NCBI RefSeq assembly: GCF_040807025.1
Contig: NC_090942.1
Location: forward strand, 82,255,987 to 82,319,986
Direction: 5' to 3'
Origin: Struthio camelus
Taxonomy: Eukaryota; Chordata; Aves; Struthioniformes; Struthionidae
Length of the DNA stretch: 64,000 nt
This document shows positions 23,055 through 34,316 of this stretch, piece by piece (position 1 is the first letter of the stretch; every line of letters begins with the position of its first letter). The notes beneath the pieces were generated by a model. The model was given only the letters and a program-made list of their open reading frames with translations. It had not been told where the DNA came from and ran no database searches. Position numbers and translations under genes: made by a program.

Positions 23055-23200
23055 TGCACTGGAATAGCTTAGTGGTTAGTGTATTCATCCGGCATGTGGG
23101 ACACCAAAGTTCAAGTCCTTACCCTTCTCTGATTCAGATCCCTAATCCCTGGACTGTTGGCTTCTCTCAGTTCCGTCCCAGACCTGAAAAACCGTCCTGA
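23055..23200 (+). mobile_element. tRNA-derived SINE remnant
   Basis: An A-box-like TAGCTTAGTGGTTAGTG (about 23,065-23,081) and a B-box-like AGTTCAAGTCC (23,108-23,118) are spaced as in a tRNA promoter. They are followed by TTCTCTGATTCAGATCCC, a tail I recall from old sauropsid tRNA-derived SINEs in which a tRNA-like head with GCATGTGGGA before the B-box is followed by a GATTCAGA-containing body. The head does not fold as an intact tRNA and there is no poly-A tail, so it is an old copy rather than a functional tRNA gene. The subfamily name is not assigned. Confidence 0.6.
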
Positions 23201-26200
23201 TGACATTAGTGATGAACTGATATTTTCCAAAGGGAGAAAACCAAGCATTTAGTCAAGGGAAAATTCCCATCTAACAGTTAGTTTTGCTGGGCAGCCTGAG
23301 AATTTTGATTAAATAAGGAGAACACTGCTGCTATCAGACAATAATGGAAAGGAATTGTAAGACAGGAAAAGAGAGGAGTGTGCTGTGAAAAGATCCTTCC
23401 CCAGAGGCCACAAGGCTAGTGAGGTTAAGGCATGCTTTCTTTAGTTCTTATCTTTTTAGTTTCTTTAGCAAATGGAACACAGGAGAAATTTTTGCCTAGG
23501 ATCATATTTGGCTTCATTTGACTTCCCAGCTCAGAAGACCATTCTAATGGATCTGAGTTGCTGGTGAGAAGCTTGAAGTTTTGCTTATGGATCTGGACAG
23601 CAAGGTACCATATGCTGTACCACGAGCATAGCCTTTATTGGTAAGACTTCTTAAACATGCGTCTTTGCTACTTATGCTTTTTTATTATTATTATAATTAT
23701 TTTTGGTCTTCTTCAATCTGCCTTGCAGGAACTGTGTTTCTTCTTGCTGTTCTTTTAAAAACATACAAATGACCAGAACTGTTAGGTACTTCCCCTGCTT
23801 TGACTCAAATGTGTTTTGCTCCTTCTCTGTACATGTAAAATGATGCCACATTCACTCCTTTCATATTACATTAATTATCCATTTTTGTATCCTTAATTAC
23901 AATCGGAACAAACTGCATCCTTAAACTTTTCCCAGAAGTCATGGGATCTGGTCCAACCCTCACAGAAGCTAAACTGATTCTCTTCATTCACTTTATTTGG
24001 ACAGAGGTCAGCTTCTTACACAGCTAACACTTATCCAAATTATGAGTGTTCTTTGATCTTGCAGTGTGGTTAGTTTGGCGTGATATTCCATAGGGTGTGA
24101 AGCCTAAGTTGTAATAAACAAAGTTGAATGACCACCTGACTTGCTTTAAACAGGCTATGTATAGTGAAATGCAGCCTGCAGAGTTGCCAACAACACCCTG
24201 AATAATCAGCTTGGACAGCAGGACATGTGAGCAAGCACATTTTTAAAGGAGCTTCAATTAACCCTTGCAAGTTAGGGTTCTAAATTTACTAGCTTATCAA
24301 AAATGAAATTCAATTAACCTAAAGAAATAAATAAAGATCAGCTATAAAATTTATATATTAGCTGTTACTTGTTTACCTCAAGATGATTAAATCGCTTCTA
24401 CATCATTTTAACACCTTGTTTGACACTGAGACTAAGTTAATTGCTCCATCCATCTCCAGTTTTCACCTCATTGTTTCATCAGAAACAACACTCTTATGTG
24501 TCTGGAGTGACCTATCACTGGTACTCTCCTAGTCTAAGAGCTGGTTTTTGTTTCTTAAGAATTACTTCTGCCAAATACTTGAAGCAGTTATTTCAGTGGC
24601 TGTGGGAAATGGAAGTTGAAGCATGCCAAAAAATTGGCAAAGCCACATTTGACTTTAGCCAAGCCAAGGTTAGAAGGTACCTAATTTTCTACTAAGAATA
24701 AAAAAGTAGTAAGGATTTTGGTTCTCATCAGGACTGGACCTTGATAGTCAGACTTCCTGGGCCCTGCTACCCTCATTGAAATCATTCAGTCTTCCAAGTC
24801 CTTGAGATTACTTTAGCCTTATCTAGGCTCTTGAGCTGGCAAATGAGGGAATGACACATGGGAGAGTTTTCTGAGAGCAGCTGGTATGACTCAGGAGTGG
24901 CCTCTGTAGTCATAGTACATGTAACAACAAAGCAAGCTATACTGAGTGCAGGCTGAGGACAGCCCTAGGAAGGATCTGCAGGTTGTTATGCTGGCAAGAC
25001 TAAGATCCAAGACTGTAATACACATCCCTGATAAAAAGGAGGCCGCAGTCATTATTCCAACCTGTAGATCACAGTAGCAGCTAGGGCTGGTTTCTGTTAT
25101 ATAAGAAATAGTTCACTTTCTTAATTGTTTTTTGCATATTACCAGGTTAGAAACAAAATCCTTCAGTGGAGTGGATGTCCCTTTTCCATCTTGATCCTAT
25201 TAGAGTATTGTGCTCGCTGAACCCTCTTGAATAAGTCTTGACCCTTCAGTACAACAAGCACACCTAGAAGTGCCGAAGATAGGCTTGCTTGAGGTTGCTT
25301 TCCGGAAAGGGTCAGCAGCTGAGCCTTTAGATGTGACAAGCTTCTCGTTTACAGCTCAGTGATTTATCAGCTTTGAAGTCATGTGTACACACCTACAGAA
25401 AAGCTTCCTAGGCTTTCCATGAAGATTTAAGTCACTCAGTGCATGTGGGCACTCCAGTCTTCTTTACCAAGACCTTCTCAGACCCTAGTCATGGTAGAAA
25501 TTCCTCATGTATGTCCAAAACTGACAAAACTCTTCCTCACTCCGTTCTTTTACATCTTTGAAAATATAGCACTGAAACTCTTACAGAAACCTTGTACCAG
25601 GACCAGTGCAACAGAAAAATCTGACGTTCAAATTGAGGCAATCTCACTTGTATGAAAAGAAAGAGCTTGCAGGACTCTCAGGGGGAATGTTGCACCTGAT
25701 TAAATCTATACGGCTTTTCATTAACAATCCATGGAGTCCACACAAGCATGACCAGGGAAAAAAATTGTGCAATGGGTGGTGATGCAGATGGTGCTTACCA
25801 CTAATTACCTCATGAGATGCCTTTGTCCTGTTTTCACCAAATATCACTATTTTTGCAATATCAGGCCAAAAGATAATCAGTGATAACAACAGCCTGTCCT
25901 GTCACAAAGGCGAGGTTTGTTAGACCTCATAATTTATATGTCTGCAGTCATTGTCAGATCATGTCAGGCTCTCCCTTAACCATCTCTTTGAGGATACACT
26001 CATAAAGTCCTTTCAAGAAACCAACTGCTATGCAGCCAGCATAACGGGTTGGGTCAGTGTGGGGGAGGAAAGGAAACGAATTTTATTTCAATGACTACAG
26101 ATATCACAAATATCAGCAACCTGTGCTGCAAAGACCATCTGTGTACTGTGCAATCTGTCCTCCAAACTGATTCAGAGCAGGTGTTTTTAGTCAAGGTCTC

Positions 26201-26929
26201 CAGGTGCTTGTTTATGAAATACCTTGTTACAAGGGACACATGCGCAGTGCGAGGAGGAGTGTGATATCTGTATAGTCCTCTGGAATCCTGTACTCATTAG
26301 TAAGTAGTGATGATGTGCTTGTCAACACCTATAGGGAAGCCAATTTGTACTAAATTATTTAAACCCTACTCAAACAATGATGATCTTATTTCAGTTGCAG
26401 GTGCTCAGCTTCGGGCCTGGGCTTGTGTAAGCTGTTTACTTGTTATGTCTCAAAATGCATTTACCAAAAAAAGGAACAATGTGAATACAAGAATTCGGGG
26501 AACAGTATCTTTGTTAAATTTAAGGGCCTTTCTTCATAAACATACAAAAGCTGACATACAAAAGTTCTGCCACTCTCACTCTGCCAAGCATTCTTGCCTC
26601 AGAAGTCCCATGTATATTCTGTATTTTTTGCACAATAGGTAGCATCTACAGGCTGGAAATCAGCACAAGCCTTCTGCTATGTTTGGTGCTATGCTGTCCT
26701 GTGGTACAGAGACAGCTTCTGCCTCACCATCCAGTTTAATTACAAGCTGCAATAGAGAGATGAAGCAAGAAAGTAGGGAGAGGACAAATGGGAAACAAAT
26801 CTGCTTCAGTTAGCCTTATATCAGTTTGGTTCAGTGTCAGCCAAGCGGTAATTATTAGATATCAAGGCAGAGGTAAAGTTTCAGGTGGAATTTAAAGGTA
26901 TGTGAGGAAGTGAAATGAATACAGGGACA
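23201..26929. other. Intergenic DNA, nothing recognised
   Basis: AT-rich unique sequence with short poly-T/A runs (for example 23,680-23,705). No open frame shows a domain. Confidence 0.6.
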
Positions 26930-28818
26930 TTGTCAGAATAGGCAGACATGTGACGAGGAAGGCCAAGGCTCATTTGGAATTAAATTTGACTAGGGATGTC
27001 AAGGACAACAAGAAGGCCTTCTTCAAATACATCGATAGCAAAAGGAAGACTAGGGAAAATACGGGCCCACTACTGAATGGAGCAGGGACCCTGGCAACAG
27101 AGGACACAGAGAAGGCAGAGATACTGAATGCCTTCTTTGTTTCACCTTTCACTGCTAAGGCCAGCCCTCAGGACTCTCTGACACAGGAGACCAGGGAGAA
27201 AGTCTGGAGAAAGGAAGACTCTCCCTTGGGGGAGGAGGATTGGATTAGAGATCATTTAGGCAAACCTGACACTCATAAGTCTGTGGGCCCTGATGGGATG
27301 CACCCACGAGTGCTGAGGGAGCTGGCAGATGTCATTGCTAGGCCACTCTCCATCCTCTTGGAAAGGTCATAGAGAATAGGAGAGGTGCCTGAGGACTGAA
27401 AGAAAGTCAGTGTCACGCCAGTCTTCCCAAAGGGCAAGAAGGAGGAGCCAGGAAACTACAGGCCTGTCAGCCTCACCTCCATCCCTGGAAAGGTGATGGA
27501 ACAGCTCATCCTGGAGGTCCTCACTAAGCATGTGGAGGACAAGAAGGTGATCAGGAGTAGTCAGCATGGCTTCACCAAAGGGAAATCATGCTGGACCAAT
27601 CTGATAGCCTTCTCGGATGGAATGACTGGCTGGGTAGAGGAGGGCAGAGCAGTGGATGTTGTCTACCTGGACTTCAGCAAGGCTTTTGACACTGTCTCCC
27701 ATCACATCTTCATAGGCAAGCTCAGGAAGTGTGGGCTGGATGAGTGGACAGTGAGGTGGATTGAGAACTGGCTGGATGGCAGAGCTCAGAGGGTTGTGAT
27801 CAGTGGCACAGAGTCTAGTTGGAGTGTAGCTAGTGGTGTCCGGCAGGGGTCAGTCCTGGGTCCAGTCTTGTTCAATGTAGTCATCAGTGACCTGGAGGAA
27901 GGGACAGAGTGCACCCTCAGCAAGTTTGCTGAGGATACTAAACTGGGGGGGAGTGGCTGACACACCAGAAGGCTGTGCTGCCATTCAGAGGGACCTGGAC
28001 AGGCTGGAGAGCTGGGCAGAGGGGAACCTCCTGAAGCTCAACAAAGGCAAGTGCAGGGTCCTGCCCCTACAGAGGAATAACCCCATGCACCAGGACAGGC
28101 TGGGGGCTGACCTGCTGGAGAGAAGCTCTGCAGAGAAGGACCTGGGGGTCCTGGTGGACAACAAGTTAAGCATGAGGCAGCAATGTGCTCTTGTGGCCAA
28201 GAAGGCCAAGGGTATCCTGGGATGCATTAGGAAGAACGTTGCCAGCAGGTGGAGGGAAGTGATCCTGCGCCTCTCCTCAGCCCTGGGGAGGCCTCACCTG
28301 GAGTACTGTGTCCAGTTCTGGGCTCCCCAATACAAGAGAGACATGGAGCTCCTGGAGTGAGTTTAGCGGAAGGCTACAAAGATGATGAGGGGACTGGAGC
28401 ATCTCTCCTATGAAGAAAGGCTGAGAGAGCTGGGATCATTCAGCTTGGAGAAGAGAAAACTGAGAGGGGGTCTCATCAATGTGTACAAGTGTCTGAAGGG
28501 AAGGTATCAAGAGCATGCGGCCAGATTCTTCTCAGAGGTGCCCAGCAGTAGGACAAGAGGCAATAGGCACAGATTCAAACATAGGAAGGTCCATCTGGAC
28601 ATGAGGAAAAACTTCTTTGCTGTGGGGTTGAGAGCGCATTGGAACGGGTTGCCCAGAGAGGTTGTGGAGTCTCCTTCCCTGGAGATATTCAAAAGCCATC
28701 TGGACACAATCCTGGGTAATGTTCTCTAGAGGACCCTGCTGGAGCAGGGAGGTTGGACTAGGTGATCCCTAGAGTTCCCTTCCAACCTCAGACATTTTGT
28801 GATTCTGTGATTCTGTGA
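26930..28818 (+). mobile_element. 5'-truncated CR1 LINE, reverse transcriptase region to 3' end
   Basis: A non-LTR retrotransposon copy starting inside ORF2, after the endonuclease domain, and running to the CR1 3' tail. The tail has GGTTGGACTAGGTGATCC, CTTCCAACCTCA and then ATTCTGTG repeats ending near 28,818. The frame encodes a reverse transcriptase with [46 protein letters not shown], the catalytic motif YLDFSKAFD (27,664 onward) and [14 protein letters not shown]. It is dead. The expected FADD motif reads FAED (GAG at 27,931). A G-run at 27,945-27,951 carries one extra base and shifts the frame. In-frame stops sit at 27,370, 27,397, 28,358 and 28,364. It is the youngest-looking repeat in the window. 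Confidence 0.96.
26938..28729 (+). pseudogene. CR1 ORF2 (reverse transcriptase) pseudogene
   Basis: The coding part of the CR1 copy. Frame 1 runs to about 27,950 with two nonsense codons, both where the family has Trp (TGG to TAG at 27,370 and TGG to TGA at 27,397). After the extra G the frame moves by one and continues to the end (SLEIFKSHLDTILGNVL), with two more stops at 28,358 and 28,364 in the LLERVQR block, probably from CGA and CAG codons. All four stops are explained by single transitions. No functional protein can be made. Family identity is certain from the RT motifs, and the ancestral codons are inferred from the family. Confidence 0.9.
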
Positions 28819-31800
28819 AGTGACTTGATGGCATAAGGGATACAAGGAGAGAAAGCATGAAGGGATGGGAGATAAATCGGGGGATGAATATAGAAAGCAG
28901 GCAGTGCTAGTAGAGTGAAGATGGCAATTCAGCAAGAACTGAACAGCCAGGTAAGGTGCTGTGAAATTGTGAAAGGACTTATAGAGAGGGAAAAAAGGGA
29001 GGGGTTTTTTGTTTGTTTTAGGAAAGAAGGTGGGGAGCTGGCAGAAGGTCATGGGTGGTATACATAGTATCACTGAACTAACAAGCAAGGAGAATAATTG
29101 AGGCAGTTCTTTGAACAGACTAGGTAGCAAACAACTTACAGTGGCTGAGGGTTAAGATGCAGGAGTGAAGCACCCAGGTGAAAGCTTTTTTATTCAGGAT
29201 GCATTCTGAAGCTATTGCAAGAGGACAATATTTGAGCATAGGCCAAATGTTGGAAGTATCAGTATCCTTCTCCAAAAAAATCACAATCCATTCCCATGGA
29301 CACAAGTGACTGAGAGTCACTTGGGTCCAGGCAACAAGAATAAAAGAAGAGTGCGGGACTGGAGCAGAGCTGAACTGAGATCTTAACTGGGTTCCGCTTA
29401 AGCAGCTATCAGTTTAAGACTATTCAAGTGAGAGATGGAAAAAAATATGGGATTAGATGGAGGAAAATTCGTGTGTCATTAAGATAGTTTGAGAGTGGTT
29501 AGAAGTACTGTATTTAGGAGGGCCTGTGGGTCTTAGGCCATAATTCAGACTCCTAGATGTTATAGTAATGCAACATACAATAATTAATCATAAAGGTGGG
29601 GTTCAACGACAGAGCACAGTGTAAAGTCGAAAGAAAGGGAAAGAGGGAACACAAGAAAGATCATCTGGATAAGGCTCTAAATACCTAAGTAAAGAGATAT
29701 GATGAAACACAATGCCCAGTGTAACATGGTACTTAGGGTGTCACTGAACAGAAGGACTGAACAGTTTAATGAAGATGTGGATAGAGGAGGAGCCATGGGA
29801 TTTAACTAAGAGAAAGAAGTTGGAAACTTATTTGAGAACTGTTTTAGTTGAAGGAAGAGGCTAAAAATTAAACTAGAGACAGCTGTAAATAGAATCAGTG
29901 AGAAGGAGTCTGGGTTTTGTGTTATAAAAGGCTTGCTTCCTCATCTGGGGTGAGAAAGAGAATGGGAATATTGTCAAGTATGGGTTGTTTAAAGAGAGGA
30001 AGAACTACAGCATGCTTAAAACAGTGCTGTGGCTCTTTCTGTCTTTTTTCCTCCTTTTTAGTCTAGGATAGAAACATTTTGCTGAGTGCAGAGTTCACAG
30101 GTATGTAAATCTGTTTGTATAATGTAATTCTTGTAAGGAACATCGATCAGCTTCAGTGATATTATAACCATGCAACCAAGGGCAGAACTTTGCCTATTCC
30201 AGTTTCCCTATCGCTAAGTTTTTTACTTGAGTAGGAAAAGTGTATTCTCTCTCTCTCTCTCTCTCTTTTTTAATCCCTTAGGCCCATTAGTGTTCTTTGT
30301 GGATGTTTCACTTCCATAATGAGTTTGTGTCCTATATTCCATAAATACCCTGAGCTCCAAGCTTTTTTATACTTTTTCCTGGCCTGTTTATTTTTGTGTA
30401 CAGTTTGATTATACCCTTCCATTTTCATATCTATTTCAGAGACATCTTGCATTTTATACTCATTCCTTAGTAGTTTATATGGAAGTTAATGAATCTTTAA
30501 AGTTGCTCCAAAGAACCAAACCAAGTCAATTGGTTCATTGACCATTCTCTCAATGAGAGAATCAGCTGAAGCTGCTTGTCTAATTTATACTCCATACTGG
30601 AAAGTTCCCTCAGAGTATTGGACAGGGGAGATATGTGAAGTTTCTCTGTGTTTTTGTCATTATTTGCAGGATCTTGCTGGAAGCATTTTATAACTTACGT
30701 AATCACACCTTTAGGTCCAAAAATTCCATGTACGGAGTTCCATAAAAGCACTTCTGTGAGAATGTTGATTTTTTTCTAGTTTCTTTTACACAAGTTTCAT
30801 TATGTTGTGACAAGGCATGTGAATACTGTGCTCAGGCATAAACAGAATGACGGACTTTATAACAAAACGTCTTAGTTTTGATTTATGTACATCAAGTCTT
30901 ATTTATTTTGTTTTATTCTGTCATACTGCCATTTTTTTTGTTCTTTTTGTGCCACCACAGAATAGACAAATTTGTCTTTCACTGGTGTGGAAAAGATAAT
31001 GAATGGCTGTTTACTGAAAGAAAGGTGGAATAGGCCCTCTTGGAATAAAGAATTAGATGAAATACTTCATGCGGAAGATAAACAAAATTGGTCCTATGTG
31101 AGCCCTTGCTTCACTTGACAAATTCTTTGTCTTCCTAAGTGTAGTACAGTGTAAGCATAGACAGCATTATTCTAGCTCTGTGATTAGAAATGTTTTTCCC
31201 CAAGATTACGTTTTGCTTTTAAAGGATGAAATCTATCTTTATTTACTATATATAAAAGCTCATTTCTGTAGTGGAGGCTATTTTAGAGGATGAAGCTGTG
31301 CATACTTAAATCAAGAAAGACACAAGATTTAATTATTATTTGTGTTATTATCAACAGGTTGATTGTTTAATCAAAGCAAGCTAGTAATTACATGAAATAG
31401 AGTAAGAGTCACAAGTGCTGTAAATACTTAGGTAAAAAGAAAGCAGTCCATTGAGACAGTTTCCTTGCTAATCAAAAGCATGGCAGCTATTCAGATTCAG
31501 GAAGTTCATCTAGGTTGCAGCAAGGCAATAATATATAGACACATTATTCAGTCCTTTTTTTCCCCACAAGCAATAACAGAATTTTCTGTCATGGTATGAC
31601 AGAATAAGAAGATGAGTGGAAATGGACAAATCCCTGTAACCAAAAGTCTACTTATACTTAGAATTTACAAATTTACAATTTGAGAATTTTTTTTTTTTAA
31701 GACTTCTATGTGACTACCCATTTGCAAAGCCATGTAAAGTGTTTGGAGATCTATCGTTTGAACTGCTGACATAATTAATGATTTCATTAAAAGCATGAAA

Positions 31801-33269
31801 GGACGCACTTGTGTTTCTCTGGCATTGGCAAGCCAAGTTCATGTCCGAACTCTAATAACCAAAGCTGCCTTTGCTGATCTAGACTGTTGGTCCTCTTGTT
31901 GCAAAATAAAAATTTGAAAACTAAATATTATACTGGGCTGTGATACTTCCCAACATGTCAGGGGTGTGACATGTTTTAAATTTAAGCAGCTACTATGGAT
32001 TACAGGCTGGCAGAAAACTCAACAAACATTTCAAACAACAATACAAATGGGAAGAACATAAACAGAAGAATGTGCTTTCAGAAGCTCTAAGGAAGCCAAG
32101 TTACTACTTATCCCTCCTGGTTTCCATATAAGACCCTTGCTTAGGTAGTCTGCACTCCAAAAGTAATGTTGATCCTTGAAAATTTATGGCAGTCCTAAGA
32201 AACTGCAGTAGAATTTGTTAGGAATAAATTATGAATTTGGGATAGTGCCCTTTTAGTTATGCCCTGACAGACTTTTCATCTCATGAGACTTGGGCTAACA
32301 TCCTGAATAAGTTGACGTGAGTTTGGTTTCTTCATCTTGATACCTAATGAATAATAAAGATATAGCTGCTACAAAATCCACACTTTGAAGTAGTCCAGAG
32401 AAGTGGAACAGAAAGCGTGCTGAAAGCCAGATTGGTGCATTAAAGCCATAAGAAAACAAAGCGCGTAGGAAGTACAAATAGCCAAACTGACTTCACAGAG
32501 ACTACTCAAGTGCTTAAAGTTGAGCACAGGTTGCTGTGCTTTTTTGGTTCAGAACCAAGGACAACAGGGACTAAAATACCAAGGGTGCTGGAACCCATGT
32601 CAAGATTAAGAGGCATTGTGGGGCTACATGGAAAATTTGCTGCTGCATGCCTGGCTTTAGCCAGTATTAGCCTCTTCAATGAACAGTAAGGTCACACAGT
32701 GCCCTATTTCAATTTACACACTAAGTGATATTTGTTAATTTTATACATATATAAAAAACAACTCTTTCACAATGGTATGGTTAGGAAATCAATCATACAG
32801 AATAGCCCAAGCATATGCTTAACTTTAAGCCTCCAGGCAGTCCTTTGGAAACCAAAATTCACCAATTAAAACATACACACGTACTAAAAGTAAGGAAACT
32901 ATCAAACTATATGTAGCTTAAGGGGAAAAATGACCCCAGATCATGGGAACCCTTGTCAACATGGGGACTGGGAACTCATTTCCTGACTCGTCCATGTCTT
33001 TATCAACCTAATAATATGACATAGTAACGAAAGAAAAACATCATAGTTCTCTGTTCACATGTATTATTTCATAGGACCTACCTTTATACAGACCTTGATA
33101 TCTAAAAGTTTTAGAAAGCATACGAATAACCATATGAGGTCAAAAACAAGGTGCAGCTAGCCCACTAGATTGTCTCTGGCAGTGGCCAGTAGCAGATACG
33201 CAGGCCGATACCAAGTGAATCATCCCGAGTTAAATTCCACCATCTCTCAGTAATCACCTATTTAGAAGA
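28819..33269. other. Intergenic DNA with a (CT)n run
   Basis: No gene recognised. It contains (CT)n at about 30,245-30,266 and several A/T runs. The short open frames are without features. Confidence 0.6.
30245..30270 (+). repeat. (CT)n microsatellite
   Basis: About ten CT units followed by a short T-run. Confidence 0.95.
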
Positions 33270-33660
33270 TGACTAGAGGCTGCATTTGTACCATCATTTT
33301 TAATAGCAACCGATCAATTTATTTTTCATGAATTTTAGTTAAGTCTTCTCTGACCTCAGTTACAGTGCTGGCCTCCACAGCATCCTGTGGCACATTTCCA
33401 CAGTTTAATTATTATGTTGTGCGAAAAAGTACTTCCTTTTCTTTGTTTTTAATGTGGAGTGAATGGAATTCTCCCTTATTTTTTATGTTACGAGAACTAG
33501 TGAATAGTTATTTTCTGCTCATCCTCTGCCATTCATAACTTTGTAGTTCCCTATTCTATTTCCGCTCTGTCATCCCTTTTTCCAGCAGAGCAGTTGTAGC
33601 GGATTTCATTTTTCTTCCTGTGCAAGGCTTTCCTTAATCTTTCTCTTAGCAGTCATGCTC
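33270..33660 (-). mobile_element. Ancient CR1-type LINE fragment, antisense
   Basis: Read on the minus strand, the blocks AAGGAAGTACTTTTTCGCAC, then a TGTGGAAATGTGCCACAGG-type block, and upstream a GACAGAGCGGAAATAGAATAG and ACAAAGTTATGAATGGCAG block are in the order seen in the 3' part of old amniote CR1 ORF2 (equivalent to tAyAAAATCATGAATGG ... GGAAGTACTTCTTCACACA ... CTGTGGAACTC). The divergence is high, so this is an old insertion. Ends are approximate. Confidence 0.65.
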
Positions 33661-34205
33661 TGTATCTCTTCTACTTCTACTGTATTGTATTTTGACATAG
33701 GACAACTGGAATTGCACAATTATTCAAAAGAGTGCAAACACACCATGTAAGAATAGGTAGAACTGAGGTTTCTTTTCACTCATGCATTTACAGTTTTCCT
33801 TTTCCATGCTCATGCCTGCTTACTCACTGTTGTTCTGCAGCTTCTGTATACAGCTTTGGTGTTGCTTGTCCTGAATGATTTCTGCATGTTCTGTTCTACT
33901 GGAGTATTTGCAAAGTAAATATCAAGTTACTTTTCCCCTCTAAGCAACCTAAAGAGATGGCAGAGATGGATTTTTTCTTTATTTGTCTTCAAGACTCACT
34001 TGAATTTAAGAAAAAGGAAAAGAAAAAGTCTAAAATAAGTCTGCACATTCTTTATGTAATTACCTGTCTAGTTTTGAAAGCTCTTGAAGAGCTATCAGCA
34101 GGCATGGCCCTTAGAAAAGAATATAGATTCCAAAATCCATATTTAGTTGCCTTTCTTTGGAAGTCCTGTTCCTAAAGTCTGTCTTAGCTTTGCTTGGCTG
34201 TTTGG

Positions 34206-34316
34206 CTGTGTGTGTCTACGTGTGCTAGTGTGTATGCATGCGTGTGTGTGTGTGTGTGCACGCTTGTGTGTGTGTGTGTGTGCGCGCGCGCGCGCGTGTG
34301 TGTGTGTGTCTGTGAG
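34206..34316 (+). repeat. (TG)n/(CG)n dinucleotide run
   Basis: About 110 bases of mostly alternating purine-pyrimidine: TG repeats, a central pure CG run (34,282-34,296), then TG again. Z-DNA-prone. Frames through it are spurious. Confidence 0.95.
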
